Program-made: the position numbers and the translations under genes
Notes under the pieces: model-generated
What the model was told of the DNA's origin: nothing
The model's input: the letters and a program-made list of their open reading frames with translations, nothing else
The model's database searches: none
Shown: piece by piece, positions 15,211-21,161 of the stretch
How the letters are laid out: each line of letters begins with the position of its first letter
Numbering within the stretch: position 1 is the stretch's first letter
Origin: Saprospiraceae bacterium
Lineage (GTDB): Bacteria; Bacteroidota; Bacteroidia; Chitinophagales; Saprospiraceae
Length of the DNA: 21,161 nucleotides
NCBI GenBank assembly: GCA_020436865.1
Contig: JAGQXA010000852.1
Location: forward strand, 1-21,161
Reading direction: 5' to 3'

Positions 15211-16683
15211 ATGACACCGAAACGAACTTTACTTTTCCTTAGCATTCTATGCCTGTTTATGGCGCCGGTGGGGTCGGCTCTGGCCCAGCAGAGCGGAGCT
15301 CCTTATGGCGGCATCCAGGCTACCCCCAAGTACGCCTGGGAAGCCGGCCTGCATGGCGGCCACTTCTTTTCTGCAGGCGACCTCGACTTTACGCCCAGCT
15401 ATGCCTTCGGGTTTCATTTCCGCCGGGCGCTCGATTACGTGTTTTCTATCCGCGTCGACGCTATGTACGGCATGGCGCAGGGGGATAGCCAGGACGGAGG
15501 CTTTCGCTATGAGGACGAGCTATACGACTACAAGACCACCTATGCGAATATGTCCTTCCAACTGCTCATGACCATCAACAACCTCAAGTGGGACACGCCC
15601 AAGCGCAAGGTAAATATCTATGGCCTGATCGGAGGCGGCCCGGTTTATACCAAAACCTCCGTAAAGTCGAAAGAGCAGAACAAGTGGAACGAGTACGACG
15701 ATATCGAGATCGCCGGCCGGGGAACGGGCAACTGGGTTCCGTCGGTTGAAGTGGGCGCCGGACTGGCGTTCCGGGTCACCGATAACTTCAACATCGGTAT
15801 CGAACACAAGGGGGCTACCATTTTCGGCAAACGCACCGACCTCATCGACGCCTTCGACAACCGCTGGCGGGATGTGCTCAACTATACCAATATTCGCCTC
15901 AATTTCAACCTGCGCAATAAAGGCGCCCTGGCCGAACCGCTCTACTGGATCAACCCGCTCGATGTGGTCCTGACCGACATTTCCGAGCTCAAGCAGCGGC
16001 CGGTACTCGATCTGACCGATACCGACAAGGATGGCGTGATCGACATGCTCGACCAGGATCCGAATACGCCTGCCGGCGCCGCGGTGGATACGCGCGGTAT
16101 TCCGCTCGACAGCGACGATGATGGAATTGCCGATTACCTGGATCAGGAACCCTTTTCGCCGCCGAACGTATCGGTCGACAGCCGGGGTGTGGCCCAAAAC
16201 CAGCAGCAGGGCATCAGCGAGCAGCAGGTCGAAACCATGATCCAAAATGCCCTGCAGGGAAGCCAGTCGGCCAGCCTCGTCGATTGGTTCCTGCCGATGA
16301 TCCACTTCAACATCGACAGCTACAAGATCCGGTATGCCGATTACGGCAACCTGTCAAATGTGGCCTCCGTACTAGAAAAGAATCCAAAGATGAAGCTGGT
16401 CGTCAGCGGCTATACCGATCAAACTGCGTCCGACGATTATAACGAAACGCTTTCCTATCGCCGGGCGATGGCGACGATCGATCACCTGGTCAACAACCAT
16501 GGCGTCGACCGCAACCGCCTCCTGTTGCAATACGGTGGCGAGCAGGAAAACCTCGTGCCGTCTAGCGGCAGCAGCCTGATGAACCGCCGGGTGGAGTTTC
16601 GCCTCGCTACGCCCGACGACACCGAAATGGCTCCGCCGAAAAGCCTCGACGGGCAGTTCAGCGGCAATAAGGAAGGCTATTAA
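15211..16683 (+). CDS. OmpA-family outer membrane protein with thrombospondin type 3 repeats
   Basis: Encodes 490 residues. A signal peptide (MTPKRTLLFLSIL...) is cut after about residue 25 (SALA-QQ). Residues 26-235 form a predicted eight-stranded barrel with alternating aromatic strands. Two thrombospondin type 3 calcium-binding repeats follow (DTDKDGVIDMLDQDPN and DSDDDGIADYLDQEPF, about 269-320). After a Gln-rich linker comes a C-terminal OmpA domain (about 363-470) that binds peptidoglycan; the diaminopimelate-contacting residues are kept as Asp403 in GYTDQTASDDYN and Arg418 in LSYRRA, and NRRVEFR closes the domain. Its role is to tie the outer membrane to the cell wall. It has its own promoter and is a single-gene unit ending in a long inverted repeat at 16694-16760. 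Confidence 0.93.
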   Translation: MTPKRTLLFLSILCLFMAPVGSALAQQSGAPYGGIQATPKYAWEAGLHGGHFFSAGDLDFTPSYAFGFHFRRALDYVFSIRVDAMYGMAQGDSQDGGFRYEDELYDYKTTYANMSFQLLMTINNLKWDTPKRKVNIYGLIGGGPVYTKTSVKSKEQNKWNEYDDIEIAGRGTGNWVPSVEVGAGLAFRVTDNFNIGIEHKGATIFGKRTDLIDAFDNRWRDVLNYTNIRLNFNLRNKGALAEPLYWINPLDVVLTDISELKQRPVLDLTDTDKDGVIDMLDQDPNTPAGAAVDTRGIPLDSDDDGIADYLDQEPFSPPNVSVDSRGVAQNQQQGISEQQVETMIQNALQGSQSASLVDWFLPMIHFNIDSYKIRYADYGNLSNVASVLEKNPKMKLVVSGYTDQTASDDYNETLSYRRAMATIDHLVNNHGVDRNRLLLQYGGEQENLVPSSGSSLMNRRVEFRLATPDDTEMAPPKSLDGQFSGNKEGY

Positions 16684-16689
16684 GGGTTA

Positions 16690-16720
16690 AGTAGAAAGAT
16701 GAAAGTAGAAAGAGGAAAGA
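16690..16720 (+). repeat. 31-bp dispersed repeat, copy 1 (four 7-bp units)
   Basis: Identical over 31 bases to 19386-19416. It reads as 7-bp units GTAGAAA, GATGAAA, GTAGAAA, GAGGAAA followed by GA, all purine except single T bases. This copy begins 6 bp after the ompA-like stop codon and forms most of the left arm of the inverted repeat at 16694-16760. Confidence 0.85.
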
Positions 16721-16760
16721 CCAGATAATAAAGTCTTTCCTCTTTCTACTTTCATCTTTC
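16694..16760. terminator. Perfect 28-bp inverted repeat between convergent genes (likely bidirectional terminator)
   Basis: Arms 16694-16721 and 16733-16760 are exact reverse complements around an 11-nt AT-rich loop. One strand of the stem is purine-rich and the other pyrimidine-rich. It lies between the stop of the OmpA-like gene and the stop of the convergent CoA-binding protein gene, 8 bp from the latter, so a shared terminator is the simplest role. There is no clean T-tract and the stem is not GC-rich, which is unusual for an intrinsic terminator. Confidence 0.65.
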
Positions 16761-16768
16761 ATCCAAAC

Positions 16769-17137
16769 TCAGTACCCCCCATAGGCCAGCAACACCAGCG
16801 TGCAGGCCGATTCCACCTCGATCCCTTCCGCACTGGCCAGTCGGGCCAGTTCCGGGTTCTCGGCGCCCGGATTGAAGATGATGCGTCGCGGACGGAGTTT
16901 CAGCAAGTAGTCATAATACGGCCGTTGATGGGCCACGTTCAGGTACACGGTAACGGTGTCGACATCGTCGATCATCGGTTGGCCGTGCTGTATGGGCAGG
17001 CCGTCGATCTCGCCCTCGCGGATGCCGAGCGGGATCACCTCATGTCCCTTTTGAAGCAACTGCTGCACGGCGGCATAGGCGTAGCGGCCGGCGCGCGGAG
17101 TGGCGCCCAGAACGATCGTTTTGCGGGAGTTTTGCAT
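16769..17137 (-). CDS. CoA-binding domain protein (YccU-like)
   Basis: Encodes 122 residues forming a single Rossmann-like CoA-binding domain, as in YccU and the succinyl-CoA synthetase alpha N-terminus. Seen features: KTIVLGATPRAGRYAY (glycine-containing nucleotide loop), HEVIPLGIREGEIDG, VDTVTVYLNVAHQ, and IIFNPGAENPEL, where the NPG turn is typical. The start at 17137 (MQNSRKTIVLG) fits the family; a longer frame to 17203 adds an unlike extension that runs into the hairpin at 17163-17218. It follows the pdhC gene in the same direction after 87 bp, although that hairpin separates them. The biochemical role of free-standing members is not established. Confidence 0.88.
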   Translation of the reverse strand: MQNSRKTIVLGATPRAGRYAYAAVQQLLQKGHEVIPLGIREGEIDGLPIQHGQPMIDDVDTVTVYLNVAHQRPYYDYLLKLRPRRIIFNPGAENPELARLASAEGIEVESACTLVLLAYGGY

Positions 17138-17162
17138 GGAGAAGCGGAAATGTCGGTAAGAG

Positions 17163-17218
17163 AACCCTCCGACGCATCGCGGGCTGGACGGTTTCCAGGC
17201 CAAAGGCGTCGGAGGGTT
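17163..17218. terminator. Hairpin between pdhC and the CoA-binding protein gene
   Basis: Perfect 13-bp arms (AACCCTCCGACGC, 17163-17175, and its complement 17206-17218) enclose a 30-nt loop that can itself form a 5-bp helix (CTGGA/TCCAG). The T-tract is on the plus-strand side (TTTT at 17217-17220). On the minus strand, which is the direction of both flanking genes, the stem is preceded by AAAA and followed by CTCTTACC. It probably terminates or attenuates transcription after pdhC. Confidence 0.6.
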
Positions 17219-17224
17219 TTGTAC

Positions 17225-18544
17225 TTATACCAGCAGGCGCACCGGATTTTCGAGGGTGGCCTTGAAGGTTTGCAGGAATTGGGCGCCCGTTGCGCCGTCG
17301 ACCACGCGGTGGTCGCACGAAAGGGTCACTTTCATCATCTTGCCGGGCACGATCTCGCCGTTCTTGACGATCGGCTTGTCGATGATGGCGCCGACCGCCA
17401 GGATGCAGGCATCGGGCGGGTTGATGATCGCCGTGAACTCTTCGATACCGAACATGCCAAGGTTGGAGATCGTGAAGGTGTTGCCTTGCATTTCTTCTAA
17501 TCCCAGCTTGCGATCCTTCGCCCGTCCGGCCAAGTCTTTGACCTCCAGGTTGATCTGCGAAAGCGTCTTGATGTCGGCAAAGCGAACGACCGGCACCACC
17601 AGGCCTTCGTCGACCGCTACGGCTACGCCGATGTGGACGTCGCGGTTGGTACGGATCTTATCGCCCAGCCAGGAGGAGTTGACGGCCGGATGCTGGCGCA
17701 GGCTGGTAGCGACCGCCTTGATGACCAGGTCGTTGAACGACAGCTTGGTCGGCGAAACCTCGTTGAGGCGCTGCCGCCATTCGACGGCTTGTTCCATGTC
17801 GACCTCGATGGTCAGATAGAAGTGCGGGGCCGAGAACTTGCTTTCGGCCAGGCGTCGGGCGATGGTCTTGCGCATTTGCGAGACCGCCTTTTCCGTATAG
17901 TTTTCGCCGCCTCCGGTATAGGAGAAGGGCACGACTTCCGGTTCCGTCTTGGCCGGTTCGGCTTTTGCGGCGGGTTTGCTTTCGGGAACGGCGGTCGGTT
18001 GCGGACTCGGTTGGCCGGAGCCTTGTTCGAGGAATTCCTCGACGTCGCGCCTGACGATGCGGCCATGGTCGCCGCTACCCTGAATGTTGGCCAGGTCGAT
18101 GCCGGCCTCCTGGGCCATGTTGCGGGCCAGGGGCGAAGCTTTGATCCGCTGCCCGGACGGGTCGCCCGCAGCCGGTTCGGGAGAAGTGGAGATGTTCGGC
18201 TCCGATCGAGGCGTTTCGGCTTCGGTGGTCCCTTCCGAAGTATCCACTCCGTTCCCATCGCCGTCGCCACCTGCTTCGGCCGCTTGGACGGCGGCCTTCC
18301 AGTCTTCTCCTTTCTTGCCGATCACGGCGATCACGCCATTGATCGGCACGGGGCCTTCTTTGACGGCAATGTGCAGGAGCACTCCCTCCAGGAAACTATC
18401 CAGCTCCATGGTGGCTTTATCGGTCTCCACTTCCGCCAGGGTCTCTCCCGGCTCTACATGATCGCCTTCCTCTTTGAGCCAACCGACTATGTTGCCTTCT
18501 TCCATGGTATCGCTCATGCGCGGCATGCGTATGACTTCAGCCAT
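17225..18544 (-). CDS. pdhC: Pyruvate dehydrogenase E2, dihydrolipoamide acetyltransferase
   Basis: Core subunit of the pyruvate dehydrogenase complex; it moves acetyl groups from lipoyl-lysine to CoA. 439 residues in the standard order. One lipoyl domain (1-80) carries the lipoylation site Lys43 in ETDKATME. A Glu/Pro/Ser/Thr-rich linker precedes the peripheral-subunit-binding domain (KASPLARNMAQEAG ... GRIVRRDVEEFL, about 137-172), then a second linker of Pro/Ala/Lys. The catalytic domain (about 205-439) contains the active-site motif SCDHRVVDGATGA with His412 and Asp416. The start MPRMSDTMEEG region supports pyruvate rather than 2-oxoglutarate specificity. No E1 or E3 gene is adjacent. It is divergent from recR and has a good promoter match at 18585-18614. 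Confidence 0.94.
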   Translation of the reverse strand: MAEVIRMPRMSDTMEEGNIVGWLKEEGDHVEPGETLAEVETDKATMELDSFLEGVLLHIAVKEGPVPINGVIAVIGKKGEDWKAAVQAAEAGGDGDGNGVDTSEGTTEAETPRSEPNISTSPEPAAGDPSGQRIKASPLARNMAQEAGIDLANIQGSGDHGRIVRRDVEEFLEQGSGQPSPQPTAVPESKPAAKAEPAKTEPEVVPFSYTGGGENYTEKAVSQMRKTIARRLAESKFSAPHFYLTIEVDMEQAVEWRQRLNEVSPTKLSFNDLVIKAVATSLRQHPAVNSSWLGDKIRTNRDVHIGVAVAVDEGLVVPVVRFADIKTLSQINLEVKDLAGRAKDRKLGLEEMQGNTFTISNLGMFGIEEFTAIINPPDACILAVGAIIDKPIVKNGEIVPGKMMKVTLSCDHRVVDGATGAQFLQTFKATLENPVRLLV

Positions 18545-18584
18545 ATTTTCTTTCTTTTAGGTTAATTTTCGTTGTGGCGCCGGC

Positions 18585-18614
18585 CAAAATTACGCTAATA
18601 TCAACAGAGGTCAA
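18585..18614 (-). promoter_or_regulatory. Promoter of pdhC
   Basis: On the minus strand TTGA (18614-18611) is followed after 18 bp by TAATTTTG (18592-18585), an exact TAnnTTTG -7 box with normal Bacteroidota spacing. The predicted leader is about 35 nt. It lies in the 240-bp divergent region shared with recR. Confidence 0.6.
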
Positions 18615-18743
18615 GCAAATCGGTTCATTTTTTTGGCCGCTCCCAGCCATTGCAAACCGTCCATTTCCTCTAAACGACCGGTCATGACCGCTCTCCGTTG
18701 AAAATCGGAGGGCTTGCCGGAGTGGTTGCGGCAGGAAAGTTTC

Positions 18744-18760
18744 CAAACCATTTAGGTTTG
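18744..18760. promoter_or_regulatory. Inverted repeat CAAACC-N5-GGTTTG upstream of recR
   Basis: Perfect 6-bp arms around ATTTA, ending 24 bp before the recR start. A weak -7-like TACCTTTA (18773-18780) lies just downstream, so a regulator bound here would overlap the -33 region. Could be chance. Confidence 0.25.
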
Positions 18761-18784
18761 AGTATAGCTTCGTACCTTTACCTC

Positions 18785-19390
18785 ATGAACTTTTCCTCTA
18801 AACTCATCGAAGAAGCGGTCAACGCCTTCGCCACCCTGCCGAGCATCGGGAAGAAAACAGCCCTGCGGCTGGTGCTGCACCTGATCAAGCAGGAACCCGG
18901 CTTTACCGAGAATCTGTCGGAGGCCCTGTTGCAGATGCGACGGAACATCCGGGAGTGTCGGTTGTGTCATAACATCTCCGATGCCGAATTGTGCGCGATC
19001 TGCAGCGATCGCCGGCGCGACCCCTCGCTGATCTGCGTCGTGGAGGGCATTCGCGACGTGATGGCGATCGAAGAAACCGGCCAGTATCACGGTCAGTATC
19101 ACGTGCTGGGCGGGGTGATCTCGCCGATCGAAGGGATCGGTCCGGACCAACTGCAGATCGACTCGCTCGTCGGCCGGGTGGCCGAAGGAACGGTCAAGGA
19201 GATCATCATGGCCATCAGTCCGACGATAGAAGGCGACACCACGATCTTCTATCTGGCTGGCCGCCTGAAGGACTTCCAGCTAAGGATCAGCACCATTGCC
19301 CGGGGCGTGTCTTTCGGCGGCGAGTTGGAGTACGCCGACGAATTGACGCTGGGCCGTTCGATCGTGTCGAGGGTGCCGTATGGGGAGTAG
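18785..19390 (+). CDS. recR: Recombination mediator RecR
   Basis: Encodes 201 residues, the normal length. RecR works with RecO (and RecF) to load RecA at single-strand gaps. Domains in order: helix-hairpin-helix (LPSIGKKTALRLVLHL, 18-33), a Cys4 zinc finger (Cys58, Cys61, Cys70, Cys73 in CRLCHNIS...CAIC), and a Toprim domain starting VVEGIRDVMAIEETG followed by HVLGGVISPIEGIGP. The start at 18785 (MNFSSKLIEE) matches the family; a longer frame from 18698 would run through the promoter region. The stop codon TAG (19388-19390) lies inside the 31-bp repeat at 19386-19416, so the last codon and stop are contributed by repeat sequence. Confidence 0.96.
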   Translation: MNFSSKLIEEAVNAFATLPSIGKKTALRLVLHLIKQEPGFTENLSEALLQMRRNIRECRLCHNISDAELCAICSDRRRDPSLICVVEGIRDVMAIEETGQYHGQYHVLGGVISPIEGIGPDQLQIDSLVGRVAEGTVKEIIMAISPTIEGDTTIFYLAGRLKDFQLRISTIARGVSFGGELEYADELTLGRSIVSRVPYGE

Positions 19391-19416
19391 AAAGATGAAA
19401 GTAGAAAGAGGAAAGA
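19386..19416 (+). repeat. 31-bp dispersed repeat, copy 2, overlapping the recR stop codon
   Basis: Exact copy of 16690-16720 (7-bp units GTAGAAA, GATGAAA, GTAGAAA, GAGGAAA). It begins within the last sense codon of recR and supplies its TAG stop. Here no inverted partner arm follows, so no hairpin forms. Confidence 0.85.
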
Positions 19417-19461
19417 GCGTTAAGAACTGAAGAGGAAAAATACATGGGGAGTGCCCGCCAT

Positions 19462-21161
19462 ATGAAGCTCAGCGTAATTATTGTCAACTACAATGTGCAA
19501 TACTTTCTGGAACAGGCGCTGTTGTCGGTTCGGAAGGCGGCGGCGCGTTTGCCGGTGGAAGTGTTCGTGGTCGACAACAATTCGGTCGATGAGTCGGTAA
19601 AGATGGTGCGCGAGAAATTTCCGGAAGTCATCCTGATAGCTAATCACGACAATCCCGGCTTTTCCAAAGCCAACAACCAGGCCATCCGCGTTTCCCGAGG
19701 CGAATATGTATTGTTGCTCAATCCCGACACGGTGGTCGAGGAAGACACCTTCGACAAATGCGTGGCCTTTATGGACGCCCATCCGGAGGCGGGAGGTCTC
19801 GGGGTGCGAATGATCGACGGCTCGGGGAAGTTCCTGCCGGAGTCGAAGCGTGGCTTTCCTTCTCCTTTCGTTGCCTTTTGCAAAGCCTTCGGCCTTTCGC
19901 GGCTCTTTCCCCGTTCGCGGGTCTTTAATCGCTATCACCTCGGCTTTCTCGACCCCGAAGAGACGCACGAGGTCGAAGTGCTCGCCGGGGCCTTTATGTT
20001 GCTGCGCCGGTCGGTACTTGACGAGATCGGACTCCTCGACGAGGCTTTTTTTATGTACGGCGAAGATATCGACCTGTCGTATCGCATCGTACAGGCCGGA
20101 TATCGCAACTATTACTTTCCGGGCACGACGATCATTCACTACAAAGGCGAAAGTACCAAGAAAGGTAGCCTCAACTATGTGCGCACCTTCTACAACGCCA
20201 TGATCATCTTTGCCCGCAAGCATTTTCAGGGAGAAAAGGCGCGGGTGTATATCCTGATGATCCAGATGGCCATCTATTTCCGGGCCTTCCTGACCTTGCT
20301 GACAAACTGGGGAAAACGGCTGTATCTGCCGCTTCTGGACGGTGGGCTGATCTTCGGCGGACTCCTTTTTCTCAAGAGCTTTTGGGCGACCTATTATCAT
20401 CAGGATCCCGATTACTATCAGCCGCAATTCCTCTATTTCAACCTTCCGCTCTACTTATTGATCTGGCTCGGATCCGTCTTTTTCAGCGGAGGGTACGATG
20501 CCCCTTTCGACCTGCGCCGGTTGGTGCGGGGCCTGCTGTTCGGCACGGTGGTGCTGGCGGCGGTATACGGCTTCCTGCCGTTGGAATACCGTCCTTCGAG
20601 GGCGCTCATCCTCCTTGGCGCGGCCTGGGCCCTGCTGTCGACGGTCGGGTTGCGCTATTTCATGCACCTGCTTCGCTTCGGCAACCTCAACGTCGGCAAG
20701 GCGCGTACGCACAATCTGGTCATCGTTGGCAGCCATTCGGAAAGCGAACGGGTCTTGCAGTTGCTGCAACGCGCCCAGGTGAGCAAAAACCTGATCGGCG
20801 TAGTGGCGCCGGGCGCGACCGACGATCAGCAGACCTATCTCAGTAGCCTCGATCGCCTGCAGGAGGTCGTGTACATCTACCGGGTGGAGGAAGTGATCTT
20901 TTGCGGTCAGGACGTGCCCGCTCAATCCATCATGCATTGGATGACCCGCCTCGGGCCGGGCATCGACTACAAGATCGTGCCGCAGGAGAGCCTCAGCATC
21001 ATCGGGAGCAGCTCCAAGAATTCGGCGGGTGAATTATACACGGTCGACATCCAGTTCAATATCGACACGCCGATGGCTCGCCGCAACAAGCGGGTCGTCG
21101 ACTGGCTCGCAACCGGTTTTCTGCTGCTCACGTTCCCGGTCTGGATCTGGGTCGTACGCCG
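19462..21161 (+). CDS. Family 2 glycosyltransferase fused to a polyprenyl glycosylphosphotransferase-like region (3' end cut)
   Basis: Open for 566 codons to the window edge. Residues 1-260 are a GT2 (GT-A fold) transferase of the WbbL/rhamnosyltransferase type: MKLSVIIVNYN, VVDNNSVDES, NPDTVVEED (Asp89 as the metal-binding acidic residue) and GEDIDLSYRI (Glu201-Asp202). Residues about 265-400 contain several membrane segments. Residues about 412-530 resemble the Rossmann-like CoA_binding_3 domain of WbaP/WcaJ-type enzymes (HNLVIVGSHSESERVLQLL). The final visible part (RRNKRVVDWLATGFLLLTFPVW) looks like the first helix of a bacterial sugar transferase domain. It probably acts in envelope or exopolysaccharide synthesis on undecaprenyl phosphate at the inner membrane. 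An in-frame ATG at 19444, preceded by GAGGAAAAATAC, is an alternative start with a better ribosome-binding context. It lies 71 bp after recR. Confidence 0.82.
   Translation, partial: MKLSVIIVNYNVQYFLEQALLSVRKAAARLPVEVFVVDNNSVDESVKMVREKFPEVILIANHDNPGFSKANNQAIRVSRGEYVLLLNPDTVVEEDTFDKCVAFMDAHPEAGGLGVRMIDGSGKFLPESKRGFPSPFVAFCKAFGLSRLFPRSRVFNRYHLGFLDPEETHEVEVLAGAFMLLRRSVLDEIGLLDEAFFMYGEDIDLSYRIVQAGYRNYYFPGTTIIHYKGESTKKGSLNYVRTFYNAMIIFARKHFQGEKARVYILMIQMAIYFRAFLTLLTNWGKRLYLPLLDGGLIFGGLLFLKSFWATYYHQDPDYYQPQFLYFNLPLYLLIWLGSVFFSGGYDAPFDLRRLVRGLLFGTVVLAAVYGFLPLEYRPSRALILLGAAWALLSTVGLRYFMHLLRFGNLNVGKARTHNLVIVGSHSESERVLQLLQRAQVSKNLIGVVAPGATDDQQTYLSSLDRLQEVVYIYRVEEVIFCGQDVPAQSIMHWMTRLGPGIDYKIVPQESLSIIGSSSKNSAGELYTVDIQFNIDTPMARRNKRVVDWLATGFLLLTFPVWIWVVR

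Noticed and set aside
17633..18565. A 310-codon plus-strand frame over pdhC
   Set aside because: Antisense to an intact E2 subunit with lipoyl, subunit-binding and catalytic motifs; Gly/Phe/Arg-rich with no domain.
19420..20427. A 335-codon minus-strand frame over the glycosyltransferase
   Set aside because: Antisense to clear GT2 motifs; no domain or start context.

Overview
The window looks like a chromosomal segment of a Bacteroidota bacterium, most likely class Saprospiria (a Lewinella- or Haliscomenobacter-like organism). The reasons are: a very large secreted protein with HYR-type repeats, a dockerin-like segment and a type IX secretion (T9SS) C-terminal tail; an OmpA protein with thrombospondin type 3 calcium repeats; a Nudix-family NrtR/AraR-like regulator; promoter-like sites of the Bacteroidota TTG / TAnnTTTG type; and few Shine-Dalgarno sequences. 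G+C is moderate to high, roughly 55-60% by eye. No tRNA, rRNA, CRISPR array, transposase or phage gene was seen.

Layout. 1-964 (-): threonine aldolase, cut by the window edge. 1097-1663 (+): small lipoprotein. 1746-2510 (+): Nudix-fold transcription regulator, convergent with a second lipoprotein at 2514-3302 (-). 3602-8387 (+): a four-gene MacAB-type export operon (ATPase, two related permeases, membrane-fusion adaptor). The spacer between the two permeases (5583-5874) is packed with short tandem repeats and hairpins. 8388-8916: non-coding gap that opens with a perfect 34-bp palindrome. 8917-13878 (+): 1653-residue T9SS-secreted multidomain protein, followed by a strong terminator. 13958-15007 (+): ruvX and def. 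15211-16683 (+): OmpA-like outer membrane protein, followed by a 28-bp perfect inverted repeat. 16769-17137 (-) and 17225-18544 (-): CoA-binding-domain protein and the E2 subunit of pyruvate dehydrogenase. 18785-19390 (+): recR. 19462 to the right edge (+): a family 2 glycosyltransferase fused to a polyprenyl glycosylphosphotransferase-like region.

How the parts fit. The genes are mostly housekeeping (RuvX, Def, RecR, PDH E2, LtaE) mixed with envelope functions (export pump, OmpA, secreted adhesin-like protein, envelope glycan synthesis). I see no defence island or obvious new multi-gene system. The least explained material is non-coding. Three families of short tandem repeats, with 7-, 8- and 9-bp periods, lie at gene ends. 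One 31-bp, 7-bp-periodic unit occurs downstream of two unrelated genes, once doubled into a perfect inverted repeat and once with its own bases supplying the recR stop codon.
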